Positions 16,627 to 25,143 of a stretch of 64,000 bases of DNA are shown piece after piece; within the stretch, counting starts at the first letter, position 1, and every line of letters starts with the position of its first letter. Both the position numbers and the translations under genes were made by a program. The notes beneath the pieces are model-generated. The model did no database searches and was not told the origin of the DNA. It saw only the letters and a list, made by a program, of their open reading frames with translations. The stretch covers positions 3,677,501-3,741,500 of the forward strand of contig NZ_SSBQ01000002.1 in NCBI RefSeq assembly GCF_004795255.1. Reading direction: 5' to 3'. The DNA comes from Streptomyces sp. RKND-216 (lineage in GTDB: Bacteria > Actinomycetota > Actinomycetes > Streptomycetales > Streptomycetaceae).

Positions 16627-17051
16627 GGTTGGTGGCTCCTTGCTCGCTCGGGACGCGCGGCAAGAAGCGCGATGCGCGCCCGGTGGGGGGAGAGCAGGTC
16701 TGCCCGGAGACAGGCCCGCACGCCGACAGGCCCTGCGCCGCGGTGGCGGCCAGAGGTCGGCGTCGACTTGCAGAATCGACGACACCTTACGGCAGGGCAC
16801 CGCCCGAATTGGAAGTGAATGCGACACAGATCACAGGTGAAAGCTGAAACTTTCCCTTGCAACCGAAGGTAAATGAAGGGTCAAGTCGGTGATTCCCAGT
16901 GTCCGTCCGACTATCGGAGGTGATTGCCGGCCGAGCGGTGGGAGGCGCCGCGCCTGGTCCGTTCGCGTGCGCCGGCGTGCGGGGACACCGCTGCGGGCGC
17001 GGGGCAACGGGGACACACCACCCCCTGTGCTGCGAGGACTACCATCGGGCC
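16627..17051. other. 425-bp intergenic control region between peptide transporter and response regulator
   Basis: There is no supported gene here. The segment 16800-16900 is relatively AT-rich and carries a small inverted repeat, GAAAG-CTGAAA-CTTTC (16839-16854). It also has GTGAATGCGACAC near 16815, which resembles but does not fit the Crp-type motif GTG-N6-GNCAC. The two genes are divergent, so both promoters must lie here; I could not assign them. Confidence 0.5.
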
Positions 17052-17732
17052 ATGACCCGTGTACTGCTCGCCGAGGATGACGCGTCCATCTCGGAACCGC
17101 TGGCCAGAGCCCTGCGCCGGGAGGGATACGAGGTCGAGGTCAGGGAGGACGGCCCCGGCGCCCTGGAAGCCGGGCTGCGCGACGCCATCGACCTGGTCGT
17201 GCTGGACCTGGGCCTGCCCGGCATGGACGGCCTGGAGGTCTGCCGGCGGCTGCGCAACGAGGGCCACGCGTTCCCTGTGCTGGTCCTCACCGCACGGGCC
17301 GACGAGGTGGACACGGTCGTCGGCCTCGACGCGGGCGCCGACGACTACGTCACCAAGCCCTTCCGCCTCGCCGAGCTGCTCGCCCGGGTCCGCGCCCTGC
17401 TGCGCCGGGGCGCCGCCACCGAGGCCGCCGCCCCGCCCGCCACGCACGGCGTACGCATCGACGCCGAGTCGCACCGCGCGTGGATGGGCGAGGAGGAACT
17501 TCACCTCACCGCCAAGGAGTTCGACCTGCTGCGGGTGCTGGTGCGGGACGCGGGCCGGGTCGTCACCCGCGACCAGCTGATGCGCGAGGTCTGGGACACC
17601 ACCTGGTGGTCGTCGACCAAGACCCTCGACATGCACATCTCCTGGCTGCGCAAGAAGCTCGGCGACGACGCCGCCAACCCGCGCTTCATCGCCACCGTGC
17701 GCGGGGTCGGCTTCCGTTTCGAGAAGAGCTGA
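17052..17732 (+). CDS. OmpR-family response regulator
   Basis: A 226-residue two-component regulator. The receiver domain (1-120) has the acidic pair D9/D10, phospho-acceptor D52 in VVLDLGLPGMDG and K102 in YVTKPF. The winged-helix DNA-binding domain (about 130-226) includes LTAKEFDLLRVLVRDAGRVVTRDQLM and the recognition helix segment TLDMHISWLRKKLG. It is followed 12 bases later by its sensor kinase gene, so they form an operon. Signal and targets cannot be read from the sequence. A longer open frame begins upstream at 16899, but only from 17052 does the protein look like a receiver domain. Confidence 0.93.
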   Translation: MTRVLLAEDDASISEPLARALRREGYEVEVREDGPGALEAGLRDAIDLVVLDLGLPGMDGLEVCRRLRNEGHAFPVLVLTARADEVDTVVGLDAGADDYVTKPFRLAELLARVRALLRRGAATEAAAPPATHGVRIDAESHRAWMGEEELHLTAKEFDLLRVLVRDAGRVVTRDQLMREVWDTTWWSSTKTLDMHISWLRKKLGDDAANPRFIATVRGVGFRFEKS

Positions 17733-17744
17733 GCCCTCCACCCC

Positions 17745-19007
17745 ATGCGCCGCCGTCTGATCCAGTCAACCCTCGCCGTGGTGCTCGTGGTCCTCGCCGT
17801 CTTCGGCGTCTCCCTGGTGGTGGTGGAGTCCCGCACCATCGAGGAGAGCGCCGAGGAGAGCGTCCGTTCCGAGGCCGTGCGCCTGGTGTCCGTGGTGGAG
17901 AGCAGGCTGGTCAACGAGGAGCCCGTCACCGAGGAGACGCTGCGCACCACGGTCGAGGGCGACCGCTACATCCGCGTCGAGGTGCCCGGCCGCCCGCCCA
18001 TCGTCTTCGGTGACAAGCCCGAGGACGACGTCATCGAGGCGCGGCAGGCCGGTGCCCAGGGGGAGACCGTCGTCGTCCAGCAGTCCGAGGGCGCGGTGCG
18101 CGCGGAGGTGGGCCGCACCCTGCTGATCATCCTCGCCGTCACGCTGCTCGCGATCGTCGCCGCCGCGATCCTCGCCGTACGGCAGGCGCACCGCGTCGCC
18201 GCCCCGCTCACCGACCTCGCCGAGACCGCCGAACGCCTCGGCTCCGGCGATCCCCGGCCCCGGCACCGCCGGTACGGCGTGCCGGAACTGGACCGGGTCG
18301 CCGACGTGCTCGACGCCAGCGCCGAACGCATCGGCCGCATGATCACCGCCGAGCGGCGTCTCGCCGCCGACGCCTCCCACCAGCTCCGCACTCCGCTCAC
18401 CGCCCTGTCGATGCGGCTGGAGGAGATCATCGCCACCGCCGACACCGACGACCCCGAGGAACGGGTCACGGTGAAGGAGGAGGCGACCATCGCGCTGGCG
18501 CAGGTCGAACGCCTCACCGACGTCGTGCAGCGGCTCCTCACCAACTCCCGCGACCCCCGCTCCGGCTCCGCCGTCGCCTTCGACCTCGACGAGGTCGTCA
18601 AGCAGCAGACGGAGGAGTGGAAGCCCGCTTACCGCGTCGACGGCCGGGCGATCGTACGCTCCGGCAAAACGGGGCTGCGGGTCGTCGGCACCCCGGGAGC
18701 GGTGGCCCAGGTGCTGGCCACCTGCATCGAGAACGCACTGATGCACGGCGGCGGCACGGTCGCGCTGCGCACCCGCGTCACCGGCAACCAGGTCGTCGTG
18801 GAGGTCACCGACGAAGGGCCGGGCGTCGACCCGACGCTCGGCTCGCGAGTCTTCGAACGCACCGTCAGCGGCCACAACTCCACCGGGCTGGGCCTCGCCG
18901 TCGCACGCGACCTCGCCGAGGCCGACGGCGGACGGCTGGAGCTGCTACAGCTGCACCCGCCGGTCTTCGCCCTCTTCCTGAGCCGTGACGCGGATCAGCC
19001 GGTCTGA
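17745..19007 (+). CDS. Sensor histidine kinase of the OmpR-type two-component system
   Basis: A 420-residue membrane kinase. TM1 is about 5-27 and TM2 about 125-145, enclosing a roughly 95-residue extracytoplasmic sensor rich in acidic residues. A HAMP domain follows (PLTDLAETAERLGSGD), then the HisKA box with H212 in AADASHQLRTPLTALSMRLEE, and the HATPase domain with N-box ATCIENALMHGGG, G1 DEGPGVD and G2 GLGLAVARDLAEADGG. Its 3' end overlaps the convergent GtrA gene by 63 bases. The partner response regulator lies immediately upstream. Confidence 0.93.
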   Translation: MRRRLIQSTLAVVLVVLAVFGVSLVVVESRTIEESAEESVRSEAVRLVSVVESRLVNEEPVTEETLRTTVEGDRYIRVEVPGRPPIVFGDKPEDDVIEARQAGAQGETVVVQQSEGAVRAEVGRTLLIILAVTLLAIVAAAILAVRQAHRVAAPLTDLAETAERLGSGDPRPRHRRYGVPELDRVADVLDASAERIGRMITAERRLAADASHQLRTPLTALSMRLEEIIATADTDDPEERVTVKEEATIALAQVERLTDVVQRLLTNSRDPRSGSAVAFDLDEVVKQQTEEWKPAYRVDGRAIVRSGKTGLRVVGTPGAVAQVLATCIENALMHGGGTVALRTRVTGNQVVVEVTDEGPGVDPTLGSRVFERTVSGHNSTGLGLAVARDLAEADGGRLELLQLHPPVFALFLSRDADQPV

Positions 19008-19592
19008 CACCGTCACGGCGGCGCCCGGGTCCGGCGCCGCGGGGGCCGCTCGGGTCTGGAGGGGGACGCCGGCCTGCGTCGGCGCCTGCGCCGGGCCGGA
19101 TGGGTCGAGCGGGTCGGTCGAGGGGGCCGTCCCGCCCGTGGGAGCCGACCGTGCGCCGGCCCGATGGCGGAAGACCCAGGTGCGGTAGGACCAGAACCGG
19201 AACACGGTGCCCAGGCCGAGCCCGATCACGTTCTTGGCGACGTTGTCCGCCAGCGGCGAGGTGAAGTCCAGGCCGTAGTGGGACAACGCCAGCACGCCGT
19301 TCTCGATCACCAGGCCGACGCCGCTGAAGAAGAGGAACAGCGACAGCTCCCGCTGCACGCGGCTCTTGTCGGCGTGCCGGTACGTCCAGTAGCGGTTGCC
19401 GACGTAGTTGGTGCCGATCGCCACCGCCGTGGCGATCACCCCGGAGCGTACGGTCGCCAGGTCCAGCACCCGTATGCACAGGTTGAAGGCGACGACGTTC
19501 ACCAGCACGCCGAAAGCGCCGACGGTGCCGAACTTTGCGAGTTCGCGGGCGAGCCCCCGCAGGCGTGCCGAGACGCCGCGCCCTTCACTCAT
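18945..19592 (-). CDS. GtrA-family membrane protein
   Basis: A 215-residue protein. The GtrA domain spans about residues 15-145 with four helices: KFGTVGAFGVLVNVVAFNLCIRVL, SGVIATAVAIGTNYVGNRYWTYR (the typical N-R-x-W-T-F/Y motif), LSLFLFFSGVGLVIENGVLAL and NVIGLGLGTVFRFWSYRTWVFR. Family members are thought to move or help flip polyprenyl-phosphate sugars for cell-surface polysaccharides. The last 65 residues are a Pro/Ala/Ser-rich tail, part of which overlaps the kinase gene on the opposite strand. A 10-bp palindrome AGCGATCGCT (19593-19602) abuts its start codon. Confidence 0.85.
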   Translation of the reverse strand: MSEGRGVSARLRGLARELAKFGTVGAFGVLVNVVAFNLCIRVLDLATVRSGVIATAVAIGTNYVGNRYWTYRHADKSRVQRELSLFLFFSGVGLVIENGVLALSHYGLDFTSPLADNVAKNVIGLGLGTVFRFWSYRTWVFRHRAGARSAPTGGTAPSTDPLDPSGPAQAPTQAGVPLQTRAAPAAPDPGAAVTVSDRLIRVTAQEEGEDRRVQL

Positions 19593-19649
19593 AGCGATCG
19601 CTCGGTCCCCGTTTCTGGTCGGCTCCTCCGTGGAGGCGTTCGCCGCCTC

Positions 19650-19850
19650 ATGCTAACCAGGACCCCCAACGCGGGCATCGTCCTCGAGTACTACGGCAAG
19701 CCCCGCCCGGGCCGACGACGCGACCCGCCGGGAGGGCGCCGGCCGTCAGGCCCGGACGGAGACCGGGAAGAGCCGCTCACCGCCGAGGTGTCCTCGGCCG
19801 CACCCCGCACCGGACGCAAGGGCGGAGGGCGTGTCCACCCCGCCTCGTGA
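19650..19850 (+). CDS. Possible 66-residue hypothetical protein
   Basis: A small frame starting MLTRTPNAGIVLEYYGKPRPG, then Arg/Gly/Pro-rich. The first 20 residues look more protein-like than a random frame, but the rest does not. GGAGG lies 12 bases from the ATG, too far for confidence. It occupies most of the 366-bp gap between the GtrA start and purK. I do not recognise it; it may be noncoding. Confidence 0.2.
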   Translation: MLTRTPNAGIVLEYYGKPRPGRRRDPPGGRRPSGPDGDREEPLTAEVSSAAPRTGRKGGGRVHPAS

Positions 19851-19945
19851 CGCACGTCGCCCGGCGACCGACGGGAGTGCGCCGACGACGCTGCGCGATC
19901 CTGCCTGCGAGGGGAGGGGCGACGGCCGGGCCGGGCGGCGGCGGA

Positions 19946-19961
19946 TAGGCTGGAGACCGTG
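19946..19961 (+). promoter_or_regulatory. Likely -10 box giving a leaderless purK transcript
   Basis: TAGGCT (19946-19951) is followed by 7 bases and then the purK GTG (19959), so transcription would begin at or next to the start codon. GGAG in the intervening bases could instead act as a close ribosome site. No good -35 box was seen. Confidence 0.4.
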
Positions 19962-21098
19962 ACGTTCCCCGTAGTCGGCATGGTCGGCGGCGGACAGCTC
20001 GCCCGTATGACACACGAGGCCGGCATCCCCCTCGGCATCAGATTCAGGCTCCTCTCCGACACCCCGCAGGACTCCGCGGCCCAGGTGGTGAGCGACGTCG
20101 TCGTCGGCGACTACCGCGACCTGGACACGCTGCGCGCCTTCGCCCGCGGGTGTGACGTGGTCACCTTCGACCACGAGCACGTGCCTACCGCGCACCTGCG
20201 CGCCCTGGAGGCGGAGGGCATCCCCGTACGCCCCGGTCCGGACGCGCTGGTGCACGCCCAGGACAAGGGCGTCATGCGGGCCCGGCTCGACGCGATCGGC
20301 GTGCCCTGCCCGCGGCACCGCATCGTCGCCGACCCGGCCGACGTGGCGGCCTTCGCCGCCGAGGGATCGGGCTTCCCGGTGGTGCTGAAGACCGTGCGCG
20401 GGGGCTACGACGGCAAGGGCGTGTGGGTCGTGGACGGCGCCGACGAGGCCGCCGAGCCGTTCCGCGCCGGCGTTCCGGTGCTCGCCGAGGAGAAGGTCGA
20501 CTTCGCGCGCGAACTGGCCGCGAACGTCGTGCGCTCCCCGCACGGCCAAGCCGTCGCCTACCCCGTCGTGGAGTCGGTGCAGGTCAACGGGGTCTGCGAC
20601 ACCGTGATCGCGCCCGCGCCCGGCCTCGACCCCGAACGGGCCTGGGCCGCCCAGGAACTCGCCCTGAAGGTCGCCGCCGAACTCGGCGTCGTCGGCCACC
20701 TCGCGGTGGAGCTCTTCGAGACCCGCGACGGCCGCATCCTCGTCAACGAGCTGGCCATGCGCCCGCACAACTCCGGCCACTGGACCATGGACGGCGCCGT
20801 CACCTCGCAGTTCGCCAACCACGTGCGCGCGGTGCTGGACCTGCCGCTCGGCGACCCGCGGCCGCGCGCCGACTGGACCGTCATGGCCAACGTGCTCGGC
20901 GGCGACTACCCCGACATGTACACCGCGTACCTGCACTGCATGGCCCGCGATCCGCAGCTCAAGATCCACATGTACGGCAAGGACGTGAAGCCCGGCCGCA
21001 AGGTCGGCCACGTCAACACCTACGGCGACGACCTGGCCGACGTACGCGAACGCGCCGCCCACGCCGCCGGCTACCTGCGAGGGACGATCCAGGAGTGA
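19959..21098 (+). CDS. purK: 5-(carboxyamino)imidazole ribonucleotide synthase
   Basis: A 379-residue ATP-grasp enzyme that carboxylates AIR with bicarbonate and ATP to N5-CAIR in purine synthesis. The N-terminal Rossmann-like part opens [24 protein letters not shown] is the usual substrate loop. The ATP-grasp part includes [18 protein letters not shown], the metal-ligand segment [30 protein letters not shown], and [15 protein letters not shown]. The GTG start at 19959 is the only start giving the standard N-terminus. Its stop overlaps the purE start (GTGA at 21095-21098), so the two are translationally coupled. Confidence 0.96.
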   Translation: MTFPVVGMVGGGQLARMTHEAGIPLGIRFRLLSDTPQDSAAQVVSDVVVGDYRDLDTLRAFARGCDVVTFDHEHVPTAHLRALEAEGIPVRPGPDALVHAQDKGVMRARLDAIGVPCPRHRIVADPADVAAFAAEGSGFPVVLKTVRGGYDGKGVWVVDGADEAAEPFRAGVPVLAEEKVDFARELAANVVRSPHGQAVAYPVVESVQVNGVCDTVIAPAPGLDPERAWAAQELALKVAAELGVVGHLAVELFETRDGRILVNELAMRPHNSGHWTMDGAVTSQFANHVRAVLDLPLGDPRPRADWTVMANVLGGDYPDMYTAYLHCMARDPQLKIHMYGKDVKPGRKVGHVNTYGDDLADVRERAAHAAGYLRGTIQE

Positions 21099-21664
21099 CC
21101 CCACCCGCCACCCCGTCCGCCTCCCGGCCCGGCGCACCCGTCGTCGGCATCGTCATGGGCTCGGACTCCGACTGGCCCGTGATGGAAGCCGCCGCCAAGG
21201 CCCTCGACGAGTTCGAGGTCCCCTACGAGGTGGACGTCGTCTCCGCGCACCGCATGCCGCGCGAGATGGTCCGCTACGGCGAGGAGGCCGCCGGCCGCGG
21301 CCTGAAAGCGATCATCGCCGGGGCCGGCGGCGCCGCCCACCTGCCCGGCATGCTCGCCTCCCTCACCCCGCTCCCGGTCGTCGGCGTGCCCGTGCCGCTG
21401 AAGTACCTGGACGGCATGGACTCGCTGCTGTCCATCGTGCAGATGCCGGCCGGGATCCCCGTCGCCACCGTCTCCGTCGGCGGCGCCCGCAACGCAGGGC
21501 TGCTCGCCGTCCGCATGCTCGCCGCACAGGACCCGGACCTGCGGGAACGGATGACCTCCTTCCTGGACGACCTCAACGAGCAGGCCACCGAGAAGGGCCG
21601 GCGGCTGCGTGCCAAGGTCGCGGCCGCCGAGGACGGCTTCGGCTTCGGAGGGGGAGCCCGATGA
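21095..21664 (+). CDS. purE: 5-(carboxyamino)imidazole ribonucleotide mutase
   Basis: A 189-residue class-I PurE that rearranges N5-CAIR to CAIR. Hallmarks: [18 protein letters not shown] (substrate phosphate and carboxylate loop), [16 protein letters not shown] (catalytic His of the SAHR motif), [17 protein letters not shown] and [15 protein letters not shown]. It starts at a GTG overlapping the purK stop. About 12 non-conserved residues precede the core. Its own stop overlaps the next gene (ATGA at 21661). Confidence 0.96.
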   Translation: MTPPATPSASRPGAPVVGIVMGSDSDWPVMEAAAKALDEFEVPYEVDVVSAHRMPREMVRYGEEAAGRGLKAIIAGAGGAAHLPGMLASLTPLPVVGVPVPLKYLDGMDSLLSIVQMPAGIPVATVSVGGARNAGLLAVRMLAAQDPDLRERMTSFLDDLNEQATEKGRRLRAKVAAAEDGFGFGGGAR

Positions 21665-22857
21665 ACGACGCCGCCGCACACCTCGACCGGGCGCGGGCCC
21701 TGCTCGCCGAACACCCCGTCGTGGACGGTCACAACGACCTGCCCTGGGCGCTGCGCGAGCAGGTCGCCTACGACATCGACCGGCGCGACATCGCCGGCGA
21801 CACCTCCGCCCACCTGCACACCGACATCCCGCGACTGCGGGCCGGAGGCGTCGGCGCGCAGTTCTGGTCGGTGTACGTGCGCACCGACCTCACCGGAGAC
21901 GCCGCCGTCAGCGCCACCCTCGAACAGATCGACGTCGTACGGCAGCTGCTCGACCGCTATCCCGGCGACCTCGCGTTCGCGGGTACCGCCGACGAGATGG
22001 AGGCCGCGCGGGCGCAGGGGCGCATCGCGTCGCTGATGGGCGCCGAGGGCGGCCACTCCATCGGCAACTCCCTCGCCACGCTGCGCGCGTTCCACGAGCT
22101 GGGCGTCCGCTACATGACGCTCACCCACAACGACACCATCGACTGGGCCGACTCCGCGACGGACGACCCGCGCCACGACGGCCTCTCCCGCTTCGGCGAG
22201 GAGGTCGTCCGCGAGATGAACCGCTGCGGCATGCTCGTCGACCTCTCCCACGTCGCCGCCACCACGATGCGCCACGCGCTGCGCGTCACCGAGGCGCCGG
22301 TGATCTTCTCGCACTCCTCCTCCCGGGCCGTCTGCGACCACCCGCGCAACATCCCCGACGACGTGCTGGAACTGCTGCCGCGCAACGGCGGCGTGGCGAT
22401 GGCCACCTTCGTGCCCAAGTTCGTGCTGCCGGAGGCCGTCGCCTGGACGCGGGCCGCCGACGAGAACATGCGCGCCCATGGCCTGCACCACCTCGATCTC
22501 AGCGCCGAGGGCAAGAAGGTCCAGCGCGCCTTCGAGGAGGCCAACCCGCGCCCGGTCGCCACCCCGTCGACCGTGGCCGACCACCTCGACCACATGCGCG
22601 AGGTCGCCGGCATCGACCACATCGGCATCGGCGGCGACTACGACGGCACCGCGTTCACGCCCTCCGGCCTGGACGACGTCGCCGGCTACCCCCACCTGAT
22701 CGCGGAGCTGCTGCGCCGCGGCTGGTCCGACGCCGACCTGGCCAAGCTGACCTGGTCCAACGCGGTCCGCGTACTCCGCGATGCCGAGGCCGTCGCCGCG
22801 GACCTGAGGACCCGTCGCGGGCCCTCCATCGCGACGCTCCAGCAGCTCGACGGCTGA
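21661..22857 (+). CDS. Membrane dipeptidase, peptidase family M19
   Basis: A 398-residue renal-dipeptidase-like zinc hydrolase with a TIM-barrel. Metal ligands are in [12 protein letters not shown] (H24, D26) and [12 protein letters not shown] (bridging Glu). [44 protein letters not shown] and the late [17 protein letters not shown] complete the signature. It cleaves dipeptides, and some members act on D-amino-acid-containing dipeptides. There is no signal peptide, so it is cytosolic. The 4-base overlap with purE puts it in the purK-purE operon, an arrangement found in many actinomycetes without a known metabolic reason. Confidence 0.92.
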   Translation: MNDAAAHLDRARALLAEHPVVDGHNDLPWALREQVAYDIDRRDIAGDTSAHLHTDIPRLRAGGVGAQFWSVYVRTDLTGDAAVSATLEQIDVVRQLLDRYPGDLAFAGTADEMEAARAQGRIASLMGAEGGHSIGNSLATLRAFHELGVRYMTLTHNDTIDWADSATDDPRHDGLSRFGEEVVREMNRCGMLVDLSHVAATTMRHALRVTEAPVIFSHSSSRAVCDHPRNIPDDVLELLPRNGGVAMATFVPKFVLPEAVAWTRAADENMRAHGLHHLDLSAEGKKVQRAFEEANPRPVATPSTVADHLDHMREVAGIDHIGIGGDYDGTAFTPSGLDDVAGYPHLIAELLRRGWSDADLAKLTWSNAVRVLRDAEAVAADLRTRRGPSIATLQQLDG

Positions 22858-22871
22858 ACCGCCTCCGCCCG

Positions 22872-22913
22872 GGACCCCGGCGCCGCCCTGTCAGGAGGGC
22901 GGTGCCGGGGTCC
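22872..22913. terminator. Bidirectional terminator after the purK operon
   Basis: An 18-bp stem (22872-22889 with 22896-22913, one G-T pair) and a 6-base loop lie between the convergent stops at 22857 and 22935. Confidence 0.85.
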
Positions 22914-22934
22914 TCCGGTGTGCGGCGCGGTCGC

Positions 22935-23606
22935 TCAGCCTGCCGAGCGCGCACCGGCGGAGGCCATGCCCAGCCAGGTGTGCGGGTTGCCCTCCCAGCA
23001 CCAGCCCAGCTTCGGTGCCCTCCTGCTGATCCAGAGGGCCGGTACGCGGCGGTCGCCGCACCGCGAGCCGCCCAGGGAGAAGCACTTGTTCTTCGCCAGC
23101 ACCTCGGGGAAGTGCGTGACGAGGGCGACGCCCTCCTCGATGGTGAGCGGCGTCCGCTTCCGCTCCGCGACGGTCTTCATCGCCTCGCCGGGCACGACGC
23201 CGCAGAACTCCTCCCCGCGCTCGACGTCGAGCAGCAGGTAGACATCGCCGTCCGGCAGTTCGATCTCCTCGGGGGCGACGAAACGCTCCAGGGAGCCCGG
23301 CTCGAAGGAGTGGTCCACGAACCCGGGGAGGCGACCGCGATGCAGGGTGGTGCGCGGCATCGTCTCCTCGATCGGGGCCGCGCCCCGCGTGACGACCAGG
23401 AGGAACGGTATAAGTCCGCCGGCGATGTCACGGAGGCCGGTCGTCGCCGTGGCCCGGTCGCGCAGCGGGGCGACGGCGGCGGCGAACGCCTCCGGGCCCA
23501 CGCCCGCCAGGGACGGGTACCCGCGGTCGATCAGGGTGCGGACCTGCCGGTCGAACTCGGCGGCGCGGTCGAAGGGTGTCTCGCCGGTCTCCGGTGTCTC
23601 GGTCAA
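22935..23606 (-). CDS. DUF5701 family protein
   Basis: A 223-residue protein of unknown function. The conserved C-terminal block CFSLGGSRCGDRRVPALWIS followed by PKLGWCWEGNPHTWLGMAS defines DUF5701. The start is a TTG at 23606: it has AAGGA 7 bases upstream on the minus strand, and no ATG or GTG gives the complete N-terminus. It diverges from a TetR-family gene, with 135 bases between starts that hold a palindrome, so the TetR protein may control it. Confidence 0.75.
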   Translation of the reverse strand: MTETPETGETPFDRAAEFDRQVRTLIDRGYPSLAGVGPEAFAAAVAPLRDRATATTGLRDIAGGLIPFLLVVTRGAAPIEETMPRTTLHRGRLPGFVDHSFEPGSLERFVAPEEIELPDGDVYLLLDVERGEEFCGVVPGEAMKTVAERKRTPLTIEEGVALVTHFPEVLAKNKCFSLGGSRCGDRRVPALWISRRAPKLGWCWEGNPHTWLGMASAGARSAG

Positions 23607-23675
23607 AGGCGTTCCTTCCGGGGTGGTGGGGCCGGCGGTGAAGTCAGCGATGGAGGGACATAGCGTAGTCCGAAG

Positions 23676-23685
23676 GTAAATTTAC
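23676..23685. promoter_or_regulatory. Candidate TetR operator
   Basis: GTAAATTTAC is a perfect 10-bp palindrome in the 135-bp divergent region between the DUF5701 gene and the TetR gene. It stands out as AT-rich. TAGTAT (23728-23733) may be a -10 box for the TetR gene, but no matching -35 was found. Confidence 0.35.
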
Positions 23686-23741
23686 GACGGTGGTAAGGAG
23701 TGTGTCAAGGAAAAAGTAGGCTCGGGGTAGTATTTCCGTCC

Positions 23742-24416
23742 ATGGGAATCGAGTCGACCACCGCCACGGGCAGCACGACACAGGCCGTTGCGGCTCCCGG
23801 CCTGCGCGAGGCCAAGAAGCGCGAGACGCGGCAGCTGATCTCCGACCGGGCCACCGTTCTCTTCATCGAGCAGGGCTTCGAGCGCACCACCATCGCCGAG
23901 ATCGCCGACGCCGCCCGCGTGGCGAAGAAGACGGTCACCAACTACTTCCCGTACAAGGAGGATCTGGCCTTCGACCACCAGGAGGAGTTCGTCGGAGCCC
24001 TGGCCCGCACCGTCGCCGCCCGCGCGCCCGGGGAGACCGCCCTCGCGGCACTGCGGCGGACCTTCCTGGCCGCCGTCGCCGCGCAGGACCCCGTCGCCGG
24101 CTTCGCCGGGTTCGAGTTCACCCGCATGATCGCGGACAGTGCCACCCTGACGACCTGCCTGCGCGGCCTTCACGACCAGCGCGAGCACCGGCTCGCCGCC
24201 GCCCTCGCCGATGCCACCGGCGTCTCCGCCGACGCCATCACGCCGCGCACCGCAGCCGCCCTGCTCGGCGGCGTCCACCGCGTGCTGTTCGACCGCATCA
24301 TGGCCCTCACGCTCGCCGGGCGCACCAACCCGGAGATCGCCGCCGTCCTCCACGACGAGGCCGAACGCGCCTTCGCCCTCCTCGCTCCCGCTCTCGACGC
24401 CTACGCCCCCGCCTGA
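23742..24416 (+). CDS. TetR-family transcriptional regulator
   Basis: A 224-residue repressor-type protein. The N-terminal helix-turn-helix lies at about 24-70, with FERTTIAEIADAARVAKKTVTNYFPYKEDLAF as the core (recognition helix VAKKTVTNYF). The remaining all-helical part is the ligand and dimerisation domain, ending in RTNPEIAAVLHDEAERAFALLAPAL. ATG 23742 is preferred over an upstream in-frame start at 23700 because residues before it do not resemble the family. It is divergent from the DUF5701 gene and convergent with a DUF1772 gene, only 25 bases apart. Confidence 0.9.
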   Translation: MGIESTTATGSTTQAVAAPGLREAKKRETRQLISDRATVLFIEQGFERTTIAEIADAARVAKKTVTNYFPYKEDLAFDHQEEFVGALARTVAARAPGETALAALRRTFLAAVAAQDPVAGFAGFEFTRMIADSATLTTCLRGLHDQREHRLAAALADATGVSADAITPRTAAALLGGVHRVLFDRIMALTLAGRTNPEIAAVLHDEAERAFALLAPALDAYAPA

Positions 24417-24441
24417 CCGCGTCCCCCTCGCCTCGGCGCTC

Positions 24442-24930
24442 TCAGCCCTGGCCGCCGTGGACGACGAGGGCCCAGGCGAGGCAGCCGAGGGAGGCGATGC
24501 CGAGCAGGGTGCGGGCGTGGTTCCAGCGGACCCAGCGACGTTCGAACGCCTGCCGCGCGCCCGTCGGTTCGTCCGGCGCCGCGGCGTCCAGATCGTTGTT
24601 CAGCGGCACGTTCACGCGGAAGGTGATCGCGAGGGTGAACGCGTAGAGGAGGAAGGCGGCGAGCGTCCAGAACGACACGCGCGTCGTCTCGCCGCCGAGA
24701 TGCAGCACGCCCGCGACGAGCACCACGACGGGCGCGCCCGCGAACGCCAGGCCGAACCAGCCGTTGAGGATCTTGCGGTTGACCGCCCGCATGGCCTCGG
24801 TGAACGTACGGTCGTCGCACGCGCCGAGCCCCGGCATCACCGCGATGGAGAACGCGAAGTAGAGCCCGGCCATCACACCTGTGAGCAGCGTCGCCGCGAC
24901 CAGCGCGACCCCCTGCCAGACCTCCAGCAC
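24442..24930 (-). CDS. DUF1772 (anthrone oxygenase-like) integral membrane protein
   Basis: A 162-residue, four-helix membrane protein: LVAATLLTGVMAGLYFAFSIAVMPGL, GLAFAGAPVVVLVAGVLHLG, FWTLAAFLLYAFTLAITFRVNVPLNNDL and TLLGIASLGCLAWALVV. The ITFRVNVPLNNDL motif and the W-x-x-W-N-H-x-R-T box (RWVRWNHARTLL) are typical of DUF1772, a family that includes anthrone oxygenase-like enzymes. GTG at 24930 was chosen because GAGGAGGG lies 5 bases upstream; a longer frame to 25050 adds an implausible N-terminus. Function is unknown. Confidence 0.8.
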   Translation of the reverse strand: MLEVWQGVALVAATLLTGVMAGLYFAFSIAVMPGLGACDDRTFTEAMRAVNRKILNGWFGLAFAGAPVVVLVAGVLHLGGETTRVSFWTLAAFLLYAFTLAITFRVNVPLNNDLDAAAPDEPTGARQAFERRWVRWNHARTLLGIASLGCLAWALVVHGGQG

Positions 24931-25099
24931 GGCACCCTCCTCGCGGCTTCCCGGCCCTCGACCTCCGTCGCTCGAGTCAAGCCGAATCCGCACGTGAGCG
25001 CCACCGATACCGAGGAGAATGTGCCGGCGACCCGACGCAGACGCGATCACCGCACGCCGCCGGGCGGTCGACGGGCCCGGTCGGGCGGGGCGCCACGCG

Positions 25100-25128
25100 G
25101 GACGCCCCCGCCGGGGGCGGGGGCGTCC
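25100..25128 (-). terminator. Terminator of the acyl-CoA dehydrogenase gene
   Basis: A perfect 13-bp stem (25100-25112 with 25116-25128) with a 3-base loop lies 15 bases past the stop of the minus-strand acyl-CoA dehydrogenase gene. Confidence 0.8.
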
Positions 25129-25143
25129 GGGAAGAGGCGCAGG

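Noticed and set aside
16809..16840. Possible Crp/cAMP-receptor site upstream of the peptide transporter (GTGAATGCGACAC)
   Set aside because: The spacing is one base short of GTG-N6-GNCAC and the second half-site is poor.
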